Positions 26,724 to 36,958 of a stretch of DNA of 64,000 nucleotides are shown in pieces. Positions within the stretch are counted from its first letter, which is position 1; every line of letters begins with the position of its first letter. The stretch covers positions 496,001 to 560,000 of the forward strand of contig NZ_RKLR01000002.1 of the NCBI RefSeq assembly GCF_019599465.1, written 5' to 3'. The position numbers and the translations under genes are program-made. The DNA is from Haloarcula rubra (GTDB lineage Archaea; Halobacteriota; Halobacteria; Halobacteriales; Haloarculaceae). The notes under the pieces were generated by a model. It saw nothing but the letters and a program-made list of their open reading frames with translations. It did no database searches and was not told the DNA's origin.

Positions 26724-27262
26724 GCCGAGAGCCGACCCACGACTGGCCCGTCGTCGAATCCGAAGCGGAGTACGAGACGGGGTGGTACACCGGTGGCTAC
26801 GACCGCGTGCGCCAACCCGACGGCTCCGAGAAGGACTACTACTGGGCGGAACTGCCCGACGCCGTCGTCGTCGTCGCGCGAACGGGCGACGAACTCGTCT
26901 TCGTCGACCAGTTCCGGCCGACCATCCGCGAGCAGTGTCTCGAACTCCCCGCCGGCATCGTCGAGGACGGCGAGTCCTACACGACCGCCGGCGCCCGCGA
27001 ACTCCGCGAGGAGACGGGGTTCGAACCCAGCGGCGTCTCGCTGCTGGAGGAGTTCTGGTGTTCGACGGGCGTGTTGCGCCACCGACGCGGCATCGTCTTC
27101 GCCGAGGGGTTGACGCCGGTCGACCAGAGCCTCGACGACAACGAGTTCCTCTCGGTGACGACGGTCCCTATCGCGGACGCACTCGACGTCGCCCGCCGCG
27201 AACCTGCCAACGACGCCACTATCGAGGGTATCCTGCTCGCACGGGCCGAGGACTTGCTCTGA
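26720..27262 (+). CDS. Nudix hydrolase, ADP-ribose pyrophosphatase type
   Basis: A 180-residue Nudix enzyme. The complete Nudix box runs from GIVEDGESYTTAGAREL into REETGF, matching GX5EX7REUXEEXGU. Upstream FVDQFRP and LELPAG are typical of ADP-ribose pyrophosphatases, which hydrolyse ADP-ribose to AMP and ribose 5-phosphate; the actual substrate is not proven. It is the last gene of the operon that starts at rimI or the zinc-finger gene. Confidence 0.85.
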   Translation: MSREPTHDWPVVESEAEYETGWYTGGYDRVRQPDGSEKDYYWAELPDAVVVVARTGDELVFVDQFRPTIREQCLELPAGIVEDGESYTTAGARELREETGFEPSGVSLLEEFWCSTGVLRHRRGIVFAEGLTPVDQSLDDNEFLSVTTVPIADALDVARREPANDATIEGILLARAEDLL

Positions 27263-27324
27263 GTCGGTGGGCGTCGGCGTCTACGTCCGGTGAACGTTTA
27301 GGTATCGACCGCTAGCAGTCCCAC

Positions 27325-27690
27325 ATGGACGGCGAAATCGGGACCGAGGAACTCCGGTCGCTACTCGACGACGAGGACGCCCGTGTCGTGGACATCCGCC
27401 CGCCGGCGGCCTTCCAGCGAGGCCACATCCCCGGCAGCGAGAACGTCCCGTTCCAGTCGCTCGTCGACGAGGTCGAACGGTTCGAGAGCGCGGACCGCGT
27501 CGTGACGGTGTGTCCCCACGGGAAATCGAGCGTGCAGGCCGCCCGCCTGCTGGCCTCCTACGAAGGGTTCGACGGGACGGTCGAGAGCTTCGGACCCGGC
27601 CTCGACGGGTGGGACGGGCCGCTCGAAGACGCCACGGCGGCAGAGGCGGCCGAAGCAGCGGCCGACGAAGGCCCGGACGCCCCGTTCTGA
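27325..27690 (+). CDS. Rhodanese-like sulfurtransferase
   Basis: A single-domain rhodanese of 121 residues. The family strand VVDIRPPAAFQRGHIPGSENVPF is present in pieces (VVDIRPP, GHIPGSENVP) and the active-site loop is CPHGKSS with the catalytic Cys. An Ala-rich acidic tail follows. It may carry sulfur for tRNA thiolation or cluster assembly, but context gives no help. Confidence 0.82.
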   Translation: MDGEIGTEELRSLLDDEDARVVDIRPPAAFQRGHIPGSENVPFQSLVDEVERFESADRVVTVCPHGKSSVQAARLLASYEGFDGTVESFGPGLDGWDGPLEDATAAEAAEAAADEGPDAPF

Positions 27691-28128
27691 GTCGGCCATC
27701 TCGGCGTCGCGGCGGCACTCGTGACAGGTCCGCAGGAAGCGGGCGAACCGGACGACTTCACCGAGTGACTGGCCCTCGGGATACGCCTCGATGCCCTCGC
27801 CGAACCGTCGAACCGTCGTCTGTGCGTGTCTCTGAGAGGCACTTCGACGCCGGAGACGAACAAACTCGAAGCTGCCGTCTATCGCCGACCGTGGTCGTTC
27901 GATAGCCCTCGCTGTTCGGTGAGAGTGTGGTGGCTCGGTCGAAAAACGCATCGTCACAAGGGGCTCAGCGGGGGTAACTGCTCGTCATCGCCACCGACAC
28001 TGGGTACACTACCGACGCTGAAAAAGTCGTCCATCGGCCGCTGGTGTCCGACTCGGGACCGACGCCCCGCCGACCCCGCTGCGTCCGGACGTCGTGGTCG
28101 GACCGAGCGGGCGCAGTGTGCGCCCGTG
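27691..28128. other. Spacer with a possible decayed minus-strand reading frame
   Basis: This 438-bp stretch has no gene I can call firmly. On the minus strand, roughly 27957 down to 27700, one frame has strongly G/C-biased third positions and natural-looking protein sequence (VRRFGEGIEAYPEGQSLGEV, then ARFLRTCHECRRDAE). The frame then continues antisense through the rhodanese gene. No TATA box precedes it. It may be the tail of a lost gene or an overlapping gene. 27958-28128 shows nothing else. Confidence 0.35.
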
Positions 28129-29766
28129 CTACAGGTCCGCTTCGAGCCAGACGTAGTCACACGGGTCCAGCAGGAAGGTGACGCCGCCGTCCTCGACGTG
28201 GTAGCCGCCGGTGCCGACGACTTTCTCCGTCGCGACGTCGGGCACCTCGAACCCGACGACTGGCTCGCGGTACTCGTCGGCGAAGTTGTGCACACACATG
28301 AGGGCCGTCCCCTCGTGGTCGATACGGTGGACGAAGACGTCCTTGTGCCCGGAGTCGACGATAGTGTACTCGCCGTCGTTGATGACCGGGTGGTCGTGGT
28401 GGGCGTGGACGAGTCGCTGGACGCGCGAGAGCAGGGAGTCGGGGTCGTCGCGCTGGTCGGCGACGTTGACGTGCTCGTAGCTGAACCGCCCCTCGTCGAC
28501 GACGGGGTTGTACAGGTCCGCTGGGTCGGCCGACGAGAAGCCGCCGTTCTCGCTGTCGTCCCACTGCATCGGCGTCCGGACCGACTCCCGTTCGGGCAGC
28601 GAGAGATCCGCGCCCATCCCGATCTCGTCGCCCGAGAGCAACACCGGCGTCCCGGGCAGCGAGAGCAGGAGGCTGTGGGCCATCGCGATGCGGTCGTGGT
28701 CGGCGTCGTACATGTCGGCCAGTCGGAGGCGGTGGCCGCGGCCGAATATCCACGAGTCGCCCTCCTCGTCGCCGAAGTACTCGCGGGCGTGGTCGATGGT
28801 CTCGTTCGGGAGTTTGAGGAGGTTCCACTCGTCGTGGTTCCGCAGGAATGTCGCCCACTGGCCGAAGCCTTCGATGTCGGGCAGAATCTCGTTGGCCCGG
28901 TACAGCGGCCACGTGTCCTTGACGCCGACGCCGTAGGTGAGGTGGACGTTCAGCACGAAGTTGAACAGGAGGTCGAACGCCTCGCCGTCGCCGAAGTAGT
29001 GGCCGAGGTTCTCCGGCTGGTCGTCGGCCTCGGCCAGCAGGACGGCGTCGCCCTGTTCGTCGCGCACCACCCGGCGCATCTCCTTGAACAGCCCCATCGG
29101 GTCGTCCAGCCGGTGGCCGTGGTGGCCTTTGGCCTGTTGCATCGGGTGGGCGGCGTCGATGCGGAAGCCGTCCGCGCCCTGGTCTATCCAGAAGCGCAAC
29201 ACGTCGAATATCTCCTCCTGCACCGCCGGGTTCGCGACGTTGAGGTCCGGCTGGAAGTGGTAGAACTGGTGGAAGTAGTGCTTCCCGGCGGCCTCGTCGT
29301 AGGTCCAGACGCCGTCCTCGCGGTCCGGGAAGATGTTGATCGTCTCGTAGGCGCCCTCGAGGTCGTCGGTCCACAGGTAGTAGTCGTGGTACTCCGAGTC
29401 GGGGTCCTCGCGGGCGCGCTGGAACCACTCGTGGTCGCTCGACGTGTGGTTGAACACGAGGTCGGTCAGGATTCGGATGTCGCGGTCGTGAGCCCGCTCA
29501 CACAGCTCCTGGAAGTCCGCGAGCGTCCCGAGTCGGTCGTCGACCCCGCGGTAGTCGGCCACGTCGTAGCCGTTGTCCCGGAGCGGACTCGGGTAGAACG
29601 GGCGCAGCCACAGACAGTCCACGCCCAGTTCGTCGAGGTAGTCGAGTCGGTCGATGACGCCCTGGAAGTCGCCCCAGCCGTCGCCGTCGCTGTCGTTGAA
29701 CGTCTTGACGTCTAGCGAGTAGACGACTGCGTCCTCGTGCCATCCTTCGTCGTAGGTCGGTATCAT
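28129..29766 (-). CDS. GH13 enzyme, trehalose synthase-like
   Basis: A 545-residue alpha-amylase-family enzyme most like trehalose synthase (maltose to trehalose isomerisation): WHEDAVVYSLDVKTFNDSDG near the start and LWLRPFYPSPLRDNGYDVAD are typical. The catalytic triad is D204 in GFRIDAAH, E246 in LLAEADD and D312 in LRNHDEWN. No signal peptide. It lies 2 nt after the amylase-like gene on the same strand, so the two are one operon. A hydrolase acting on maltodextrin cannot be excluded. Confidence 0.85.
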   Translation of the reverse strand: MIPTYDEGWHEDAVVYSLDVKTFNDSDGDGWGDFQGVIDRLDYLDELGVDCLWLRPFYPSPLRDNGYDVADYRGVDDRLGTLADFQELCERAHDRDIRILTDLVFNHTSSDHEWFQRAREDPDSEYHDYYLWTDDLEGAYETINIFPDREDGVWTYDEAAGKHYFHQFYHFQPDLNVANPAVQEEIFDVLRFWIDQGADGFRIDAAHPMQQAKGHHGHRLDDPMGLFKEMRRVVRDEQGDAVLLAEADDQPENLGHYFGDGEAFDLLFNFVLNVHLTYGVGVKDTWPLYRANEILPDIEGFGQWATFLRNHDEWNLLKLPNETIDHAREYFGDEEGDSWIFGRGHRLRLADMYDADHDRIAMAHSLLLSLPGTPVLLSGDEIGMGADLSLPERESVRTPMQWDDSENGGFSSADPADLYNPVVDEGRFSYEHVNVADQRDDPDSLLSRVQRLVHAHHDHPVINDGEYTIVDSGHKDVFVHRIDHEGTALMCVHNFADEYREPVVGFEVPDVATEKVVGTGGYHVEDGGVTFLLDPCDYVWLEADL

Positions 29767-29768
29767 AC

Positions 29769-31712
29769 TTAGATATCTCCTGTGTCAGTTCGCTGGTTCT
29801 CCGTCGGGAGGACGGCGACGCTCTCGACGGTGACGGTGTCGCCGTCGCCGGCCACGTCCGTGCCCGTCACCACGTCCCGCGTCGCCACTCGTTCGCCGGG
29901 GACCGAGACGGACGCGGTCCCCTCGCCGAAGTGGAGCGCGACGACGTAGCGCTCGTCGGCCTCGCGGGCGAACGCCACGACGGCGTCGCTGTCGCTCTCG
30001 TAGGGGACCGGTTCGTAGTCGCCGGCCGGCCCCAGCGCCGGCGTCGTCTCGCGGGTCTCGGCGAGCCGTCGGTAGTGCTCGCGCAGGTCCTCGTCGGCGT
30101 GGTCCCAGTGAATCTCGCCCCGGCGGGTTCGCTCGCCTATCTCCTGCCCGGCGTAGAGCATCGGCACGCCGGGGAGCGTGAACTGCGCGCCCGCGGCGGC
30201 CTCCGTCGCGGCGCGACCGCAGGCGTCGACGTAGCGCTCTTCGTCGTGGTTCTCGACGTAGCAGAGGAACCCGGCGCCGTCGGGGAACCCGGTCAGCGTC
30301 CGCTCGTCGATGGCGTCCGTGATGGCCTCGGCGTCGGCGTCGCCCGCCCCGACGGACCGGAACGCGCTGTACAGTTCGGTGTCGAAGTGGGTCTGGAAGG
30401 CCAGATGGTGGTAGTCGGCGACGTAGGGGATGGTCTCGTCCAGCAGGAGGAACGTCTCGTCCTGCGCGCGGACGCGGTCCCGAATCTCCCGCCAGAACGA
30501 GATGGGGACGGCCCACGCCATGTCACACCGGAAGCCGTCGACGTAGCCGGCCCACTTCTCGACCGCGTCGAGCAGGTGGCGCCGGACTTTGAGGTTCCGG
30601 AAGTTCAGGTTGGCGATGTACGGCCACTCGAAGTACGTCGCGGGACTCCCGTCGTCTTCCCACTCGTACCAGTCCCGGTACTCTGGGTCGCCGCTCTCGG
30701 CCCGCTGGAAGAACTCGTGGTCCCGCGCCGAGTGGTTCAACACGAGGTCGAAGAGGACGTGCATGTCCCGTTCGTGGGCCGCCTCGACCAACCGCTCGAA
30801 CTCCGCCTCCGTGCCGAGGTCGTCGGCGACCGAGTGGAAGTCGGTGATGTTGTAACCGTGGTCGAACCCGTCGTGCTGGAGGACGGGCGTCAGCCAGAGG
30901 GTGTCGACGCTGAGGCTCTGGACGTAGTCGAGGTTCTCGGCGATGACCTCGAACACCGACTGGTCCGGGTCGGGGTCTTTGAACCCCCGGACGTACACTT
31001 CGTAGACGGACATCTCCGTGCTCCACGTCGGCGGTTCGTTGGGGAACTCGACGGTGCCGTCTCCGTGTACCGTGACCACGGTGGGAACGCCGTACTGCTT
31101 GCCCAGCGCGACGGCGTGGACCCGGACCGAGCCGTCGACGTCGTCGAGTCCGAAGACGGCCTTCCGAGTGCTCACACGGAAACTGCGCGGGGTCGAGTCA
31201 CGGTCGTCGACGCGGAAGTCGACGCCGAGCGTCCCGTCGTCGGTGCCGCCGACGCCCGCCGTCGCGTCCGCCCGCACCGTCACCACGCCGTCGTCGACGT
31301 CGACGGAGAGGTCGACACGGGGCCGGCCTGCACCGCCGCGGCGGCCGGCGTGGGCGGCCACGCCGGACCCGCTCCCGCTCGCGCTCATCGGCACGCCGGT
31401 GTTGGTTCCGTCGCCCGCGCCCCCGCTCCGCCCGGCGAACTCGTCGAGGAAGTGGCCGGGGACGGACAGGTCTCCGGGGAACACGCGAACGGTCAGTTCG
31501 TAGCTCTCCTCGGGCGCGTCGAGTGCGACGGTGTACACGCCGGGTGCGTCGGGTTCGAACCGAACGACCGGGGCGTCGTCGAGTGTGACCGCGCTCGCCG
31601 CCGGTTGCTCGGCGATTCGCCAGCGATACGTCGCGTCCGGGTCCGGGTCGCGTGGGGCCAGTTGTGTGGCCTCTCCGACAGCCAGAAACCTCGGTGGCCC
31701 AGGATGGGGCAT
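29769..31712 (-). CDS. GH13 alpha-amylase with N-terminal beta domains
   Basis: A 647-residue GH13 enzyme. The first 90 residues form an Ig-like domain, then a Gly/Ser-rich linker (about 95-130), a second beta domain to about 220, and the catalytic barrel with D397 in GFRCDMAW, E426 in LLLDETI and D490 in VENHDEER. It resembles haloarchaeal cytoplasmic MalA-type amylases that act on maltodextrins; no signal peptide is seen. The start at 31712 is leaderless behind CTATTTAC near 31740 (minus strand). First gene of a two-gene operon. Confidence 0.85.
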   Translation of the reverse strand: MPHPGPPRFLAVGEATQLAPRDPDPDATYRWRIAEQPAASAVTLDDAPVVRFEPDAPGVYTVALDAPEESYELTVRVFPGDLSVPGHFLDEFAGRSGGAGDGTNTGVPMSASGSGSGVAAHAGRRGGAGRPRVDLSVDVDDGVVTVRADATAGVGGTDDGTLGVDFRVDDRDSTPRSFRVSTRKAVFGLDDVDGSVRVHAVALGKQYGVPTVVTVHGDGTVEFPNEPPTWSTEMSVYEVYVRGFKDPDPDQSVFEVIAENLDYVQSLSVDTLWLTPVLQHDGFDHGYNITDFHSVADDLGTEAEFERLVEAAHERDMHVLFDLVLNHSARDHEFFQRAESGDPEYRDWYEWEDDGSPATYFEWPYIANLNFRNLKVRRHLLDAVEKWAGYVDGFRCDMAWAVPISFWREIRDRVRAQDETFLLLDETIPYVADYHHLAFQTHFDTELYSAFRSVGAGDADAEAITDAIDERTLTGFPDGAGFLCYVENHDEERYVDACGRAATEAAAGAQFTLPGVPMLYAGQEIGERTRRGEIHWDHADEDLREHYRRLAETRETTPALGPAGDYEPVPYESDSDAVVAFAREADERYVVALHFGEGTASVSVPGERVATRDVVTGTDVAGDGDTVTVESVAVLPTENQRTDTGDI

Positions 31713-31718
31713 ACCAGC

Positions 31719-31736
31719 ACTATCCAGAGGGATAGT
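31719..31736 (-). promoter_or_regulatory. Candidate operator over the GH13 operon promoter
   Basis: ACTATCC-AGAG-GGATAGT is a perfect 7-bp inverted repeat. On the minus strand it lies between the TATA box (about 31737-31744) and the transcription start near 31714, a position where a bound regulator would block the polymerase. It does not resemble the published Halobacterium TrmB consensus (TACT-N7/8-GAGTA) as I recall it. Confidence 0.5.
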
Positions 31737-31968
31737 AAATAGATTTTGCAGACGACCACAACCCCCGTTGTAAACGAGCCCGAGTCGGGGCGGGGCGAGC
31801 GACGTCGCCCACCGAACCGACCGTCGACGTGCGGCCCCGAACCGAGAGCTACACGGCCTATATAGCCGACTGTACCACTACGCTCGATACGGAGCGGACC
31901 GGGCCGCTCATACTCCAAAATACCCCTATTATAAACGAGTTTAATACTCCTCCGGCCTGTTTCAGGTG

Positions 31969-33120
31969 ATGACGCAGGACTCAAAGACGCTGTCCGACCG
32001 TGTCTCGCGGCGCAAGTTCATCGCGGCCACAGGGGTTTCGGGTGCGGCAGCCATCGCCGGGTGTTCGAGCGGCGACGGCGGTAGCTCCGACGGCGGTAGC
32101 TCCGACGGTGGTAGCTCCGGCGGGGAGTCCACGGAGAGCATGGAGAACACCGACAGCACCGACAGCGGGAGCGAGTCCGGTTCCATCTCCCCGCTGGAGG
32201 CCGGTGGGTCCTCGACGGTCTACCCCGTCTCCAACACCGCGGCGTCCTACTGGAACGCCAACCGACCGGCCAGCGACTCCGAATACTGGCCTCACGGCGA
32301 GTACGACATCGACACCGACAAGAATCTCGCCGACTACTGGGCGGGCCTCTACGGCTTCGAACCCGGCGAGGACGGCGACCCGCCGTTCACCTTCGCCGTC
32401 GGCCTCTCGCACTCCGGGACCGGCGTCGAGAAGGTCATGAACGGCCAGCACGACATCGGGAACTCCTCGGGGAACGTCGAGGACGAACTCCCGGACCGAG
32501 ACTCCTACGAGCAGTTCGTCGACCACGTCGTCGCCGTCGACGGCCAGCCGCTGGTCGTCTCCCAGGAGATAGCCGACGCCGGCGTCGAGCAGATCACCGG
32601 ACAGCAGCTCAAAGACCTCTACAAGGGTCGCATCACGAACTGGAGCGAACTCGGTGGCCCGGACAAGGAGATTCAGGTGCTCGGCCGCGTCAAGGGCTCG
32701 GGGACCCGCACCTCCTTCGTCTCGAACGTCTTCGGCAACCCCGAAGAGGACACGCAGGTCGCCAACCGCTACGGCCAGAACCAGCGCCTCGCACAGGCCA
32801 TCGCACAGGCCGACAACGCCATCAGCTACCTCGCGCTGGCGTTCATCAACACGGACGGCCTCGCCCCCATCGCCCTCGAGTGGGAGGGGACGACCTACAG
32901 TTACCAGGACGAGCAGAACGGCCTGGACTCCAAGGAGTACCCGCTCTCGCGCGACCTGCACATATACACCTGGGAGGGCACCTCCGAGAAGGAGGCCTCC
33001 GTCATCAACATGTGCCTGCACCCGTTCGGGCAGGAAACCTTCGTCGCGCCGAACAACTACTTCACGCTCGGTCAGCGCCGTCTGGAAGAGCAACGCGCCA
33101 AGCTGCCCGACCAGGTCTGA
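31969..33120 (+). CDS. pstS: Phosphate ABC transporter substrate-binding lipoprotein PstS
   Basis: It captures phosphate outside the cell. The N-terminus has a Tat motif SRRKFIAATG and a lipobox IAGC, followed by a GGSSDGGSSDGG linker. Binding-site segments are GGSSTVYPVS, GTGVEKV and VKGSGTRTSF. 383 residues from the ATG at 31969, which is leaderless relative to GTTTAATAC near 31943; a GTG 3 nt upstream is the alternative. It starts the pst operon. Upstream, TAAAC-GA-GTTTA at 31932-31943 overlaps the TATA region, and TAAACGAG also occurs at 31771. Confidence 0.92.
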   Translation: MTQDSKTLSDRVSRRKFIAATGVSGAAAIAGCSSGDGGSSDGGSSDGGSSGGESTESMENTDSTDSGSESGSISPLEAGGSSTVYPVSNTAASYWNANRPASDSEYWPHGEYDIDTDKNLADYWAGLYGFEPGEDGDPPFTFAVGLSHSGTGVEKVMNGQHDIGNSSGNVEDELPDRDSYEQFVDHVVAVDGQPLVVSQEIADAGVEQITGQQLKDLYKGRITNWSELGGPDKEIQVLGRVKGSGTRTSFVSNVFGNPEEDTQVANRYGQNQRLAQAIAQADNAISYLALAFINTDGLAPIALEWEGTTYSYQDEQNGLDSKEYPLSRDLHIYTWEGTSEKEASVINMCLHPFGQETFVAPNNYFTLGQRRLEEQRAKLPDQV

Positions 33121-33188
33121 CCGCTGCGAGTCGAGGACAGCAGTCGGGGAGAGACCACGACTTCCGCATCGATTTTTGATACAACGAC

Positions 33189-34310
33189 ATGATAGACGAC
33201 GTACGAACGAACACACGAGAGACGATACTCGGCGGGGACGCGACAGAGGGGTCACTGCTGGCGGTCGGCGCGTCGGCGGCGACGCTCGCGGCGACGATTC
33301 TGGTGTTCCTCTTCCGCCCGGCCATCGCCGTCCCGATGGTCGGCGCGTTCATCTTCGTGACCGCACTGGGGTGGGTCACGTACCAAGCCGAGATAGCACG
33401 ATTGCTGACGCTAATCGCCACCGTGTTGACGGTGTTGACTGTCACCTTCATCACCATCTTCCTCTTCGCCAGCGCCCTCCCGGCGTTCGTCGAACACGGG
33501 TTGGGGCTCTTGCTCGTCCCGATTCAGGGCGGGGAGGTGCGCTGGTTCTTCTGGCTCGAATCCGTTCTGCCGGTCGGCGAGAGCTACTGGAACCCCGCCG
33601 GCGGGGCCTACTCGCTGATTCCCGCCATCTGGGGGACGGTGATGGTCACGCTCGTCGCGGGCGCCATCGCCGGACCGCTGGGCCTGTTCGGCGCGCTGTT
33701 CATCGCCGAGGTGGCCAGCGACGGACTGCGCGAGGTAATCAAACCCGGCGTCGAGGTGCTGGCCGGGATTCCCTCCATCGTCTACGGGTTCATCGGCTTT
33801 CAGGTGTTGAACGGGTTCGTCCAGCGGTCGTTCCTGGACGACGGCGCGAGCTTCCTCATCGCGGGCGTGGTCGTCGGCGTGATGGCGCTCCCGACGGTCG
33901 TCTCCGTCGGCGAGGACGCCCTCTCCAGCGTCCCCGACGCGATGGGTGACGGCTCCATCGCGATGGGTGCGACTCGCTGGCAGACGATGAAGAGCATCTC
34001 CATCCCCGCCGCGTTCTCGGGTATCTCCGCCGGGGTCATCCTCGGACTGGGCCGGGCCATCGGCGAGACGATGGCCGTCGCGGCCATCATGGCCGCCGGC
34101 GTCGGCCTCGCGAACCCGCTGTTCGACTTCTTCGACGCGAGCGCGACGCTGACGAGCCTCATCGCGGTCAACTACGGGAGCGCCTCGGAGAGTACGGTCG
34201 ACGTACTGTTCGTCGCGGGCGTGATGCTGTTCGTCATCGTCGCGGGGATGAGCGTCGTCTCCCAGTACATCGAGCGCCAGATGCGAGAGAAACTCCGGGG
34301 TGAAGCATGA
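33189..34310 (+). CDS. pstC: Phosphate ABC transporter permease PstC
   Basis: One of the two membrane subunits of the Pst importer, 373 residues. Helices begin around residue 20 and the ABC-transporter loop is EDALSSVPDAMGDGSIAMGA followed by ISIPAAFSGISAGVILGLGRAIGETMAV, as in PstC. A 68-nt gap separates it from pstS, and its stop overlaps the pstA start by 4 nt. Confidence 0.92.
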   Translation: MIDDVRTNTRETILGGDATEGSLLAVGASAATLAATILVFLFRPAIAVPMVGAFIFVTALGWVTYQAEIARLLTLIATVLTVLTVTFITIFLFASALPAFVEHGLGLLLVPIQGGEVRWFFWLESVLPVGESYWNPAGGAYSLIPAIWGTVMVTLVAGAIAGPLGLFGALFIAEVASDGLREVIKPGVEVLAGIPSIVYGFIGFQVLNGFVQRSFLDDGASFLIAGVVVGVMALPTVVSVGEDALSSVPDAMGDGSIAMGATRWQTMKSISIPAAFSGISAGVILGLGRAIGETMAVAAIMAAGVGLANPLFDFFDASATLTSLIAVNYGSASESTVDVLFVAGVMLFVIVAGMSVVSQYIERQMREKLRGEA

Positions 34311-36958
34311 GCGAGGGATACGCCGACGAGACGACACTGGTCAACGCGGAGTCGAACGTCTACGACCGCGGCCTCGACGCCGCCATCGGGCTGAGCGTCC
34401 TGACGTTCGCGCTCGGGATGGTCACGCTCGTCGACGCCGTCCCGCTGAACGCCAGCGGCGCGGCACTGGGCGAGTCGCTCGTGACGGTGCTGGCCGTCGT
34501 CGGCGGCGGCGTCGGCATCGTCGGCGTCTCCTCGTGGGCCAACGTCACGCCCGTCGAATCCCATCGGGTCCGCGGCATCGCGCTCGGACTGGTCGGCAGC
34601 ACGCTCGGTCTGACGGTGCTGGCCTACGCGGTCCCGGTGACGCTGGCGACGCTGCTGGGCCTCACGCTCGTCGTCGAGGCCGTCGCCGTCGCGACTGCCG
34701 GCCTCGCCTCGCGCGTGGAGGCGGTCGACACCGGTCCGAACACGAGCGCCGGCCTGCTCGCCGGCGTCGTCTTCGGCGCGCTCGGACTGGCCATCGGGAC
34801 CGCAGTCGGTGGCTCGCTCGTCGGCTTCGATTCGCCGGCGTGGGTCGCCGTCGCGCTGGGTGCCGGACTGGTGCTCACGGCCCTGACGGTCCTCCCGCGC
34901 GAGGACGTCGGGTCGACGGTTCCGGCGGCGCTCGTCGTCGGGACGCTCGGTCTCACTATCGCCACGGCCGCCGTCGGCGTCGGCTGGCAGTGGAACCCGC
35001 AGTCGCTGTCGGGCGGGTTCACCGGCGGCGCGGTCGTCCCGCTGTTCGTCCTCGTCGGGGCGGTTCTCTCGGCGTGGGCGGCCGCGAAGTGCCGCGCCGG
35101 GTTCGGCGCCCGCGGCCGAGAGTTCGGCGCCTTCCTCGTCATCAACCTGAACGCGTTCCTGATGGTCGCCGTCATGGCGACCATCGTCGTGTTCGTGACG
35201 GTGAAAGGCGTCGGCTACGCGCTCCACGGGTTCACCATCGGGGCGCTCTCGGCGCTCGTCCTGCTCGCGCCGCTCCTCGTGGTCGTGGCGAACGCCGCGC
35301 GGACGCCTGCGGGGACGAGTGACTGGCACACCGGCGCGCGCCAGTTGTTCCGACTCCTGCCGCTCGCCGCCGTCGGCTCGGTCGCGGCCGTCCTCCTCTC
35401 GGTCCTCCTCACCGGCGACCGACTGGCCTACCCGTTCACCTACTCGGTACAGGTCAACCGGGCCCAACGGTCGCTCGACACCGCACTCGCCGTGACGCCG
35501 GAACCGACGGTCGGGTCGCTCCTGCTCGTCGTCCCGGCGCTGTCGCTGTCGGTCTACTTCTTCCGGTCGTACGGCTCGCTCCGCAACGTCGGGCGTCGCT
35601 TCGAGTGGGTCGAGACGGCTCGGCGGACGCTCCCGCTCGCCGTCGCGGGGACCGTCGCCCTGACCGGCCTGTTCCTGCTGGTCGGCCCGACCCCGCTCGG
35701 CCTCCCGCTGGGCGGGACGCTCGGCCTCGCCGTGGTCGTGCTGGCCGCCCTCGCCGCCCTCGCGCTCTCGGCGCTCCCGCTGGGCGGCGTCCTCGTCGGC
35801 GAGGGCGCGCTGGCCGACCGCGCACAGGACGCCGCGACGCTGTTCACGCTCGGCGTGTTCGGCGGTCTCGCCCTGCTGACGGCGGCCCTCTTCCTGCAGG
35901 CGACGGCGACGGTCACGCCCAGCGTCGGCCCGGTCAACGTCGTCCCGGCCGTCGCGCTGGCCGGCGCGGTGGCGTCACTCGCGGCCACGGCGCTGGTCGC
36001 CCGCGCGAAACGCCGGACCGACGAGACGCTCCAGCGGCGCTTACTGGGCGAGGAGACGTCTCTCGGCCTGACCGGCGTCGCCGGCTTCCTGACGCTGCTG
36101 GGGCTGCACGTCGCCGTGACGAAGGTGTCGTTCACCGCCCTCGGCGTCAGCGTCGCCAACGCCGGCACACTCTCGTGGCCGATGACGATGCAGACGTACG
36201 TCCCGCTGGGGGCCGAACCCGGCGGCATCCTGCCCGCCGTCGTCGGCACGGTGTGGCTGGTCACCGGCGCGACGCTGTTCGCGGTGCCGCTGGGCGTCGG
36301 CGCGGCCGTCTTCCTCACCGAGTACGCCGAACAGGGCCGCTTCACCGCGCTGGTCGAGATAGCGACGAACGCGCTCTGGAGTACGCCGAGCATCGTCTTC
36401 GGCCTGTTCGGGGCCGCCTTCCTCATCCCTCGGCTGGGCGGCGACGAGTCCCTGCTCGCGGGGATGCTCGTCCTCGGGTTCATGCTCCTGCCGCTGGTGC
36501 TCATCACCAGTCGCGAGGCGGTCAAGGCCGTTCCCGACGAGTACCGTGACGCGAGCGCGGCGCTCGGCGTTTCCCAGTGGGTGACCATCAAGAGCGTCGT
36601 CGTGCCGGCCGCGATGCCCGGCGTCATCACCGGCGTCATCCTCGGCGTCGGCCGCATCGCCGGCGAGACGGCCCCGCTCATCCTCGTGCTCGGGTCGACG
36701 CTGAACGCGACGGAGTCGGCACAGGTGCTGGACGGCTTCCGCTTCACCGCGCAACCGCCGTTCGTCGCCAACGACGCCCTCCTCTCGGCGTCGGCCTCCC
36801 TGCCGACGCAGGTGTGGGCGGTCATCGCCGCCGGCGTCAGCGGCTCCCCCTCGATGGGGTGGGCGTCGGCGTTCGTCCTGCTGCTGGTCGTACTGACCTT
36901 CTACGCCGTGGGTATCACGGCGCGGACCTACTTCCGGAGGAAGCTAACCTATGAGTAA
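34307..36958 (+). CDS. pstA: Phosphate ABC transporter permease PstA with large N-terminal extension
   Basis: An 883-residue membrane protein, far longer than the common 280-300-residue PstA and longer than the 500-550-residue forms of many haloarchaea. The final 290 residues are Pst[21 protein letters not shown] (the EAA loop) then [20 protein letters not shown]. The first 590 residues hold some 14-16 hydrophobic segments arranged in weakly repeating blocks, with no domain I recognise. There is no frameshift and codon use is uniform, so it looks like a genuine fusion or expansion. It overlaps pstC by 4 nt and pstB by 8 nt. Confidence 0.9.
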   Translation: MSEGYADETTLVNAESNVYDRGLDAAIGLSVLTFALGMVTLVDAVPLNASGAALGESLVTVLAVVGGGVGIVGVSSWANVTPVESHRVRGIALGLVGSTLGLTVLAYAVPVTLATLLGLTLVVEAVAVATAGLASRVEAVDTGPNTSAGLLAGVVFGALGLAIGTAVGGSLVGFDSPAWVAVALGAGLVLTALTVLPREDVGSTVPAALVVGTLGLTIATAAVGVGWQWNPQSLSGGFTGGAVVPLFVLVGAVLSAWAAAKCRAGFGARGREFGAFLVINLNAFLMVAVMATIVVFVTVKGVGYALHGFTIGALSALVLLAPLLVVVANAARTPAGTSDWHTGARQLFRLLPLAAVGSVAAVLLSVLLTGDRLAYPFTYSVQVNRAQRSLDTALAVTPEPTVGSLLLVVPALSLSVYFFRSYGSLRNVGRRFEWVETARRTLPLAVAGTVALTGLFLLVGPTPLGLPLGGTLGLAVVVLAALAALALSALPLGGVLVGEGALADRAQDAATLFTLGVFGGLALLTAALFLQATATVTPSVGPVNVVPAVALAGAVASLAATALVARAKRRTDETLQRRLLGEETSLGLTGVAGFLTLLGLHVAVTKVSFTALGVSVANAGTLSWPMTMQTYVPLGAEPGGILPAVVGTVWLVTGATLFAVPLGVGAAVFLTEYAEQGRFTALVEIATNALWSTPSIVFGLFGAAFLIPRLGGDESLLAGMLVLGFMLLPLVLITSREAVKAVPDEYRDASAALGVSQWVTIKSVVVPAAMPGVITGVILGVGRIAGETAPLILVLGSTLNATESAQVLDGFRFTAQPPFVANDALLSASASLPTQVWAVIAAGVSGSPSMGWASAFVLLLVVLTFYAVGITARTYFRRKLTYE

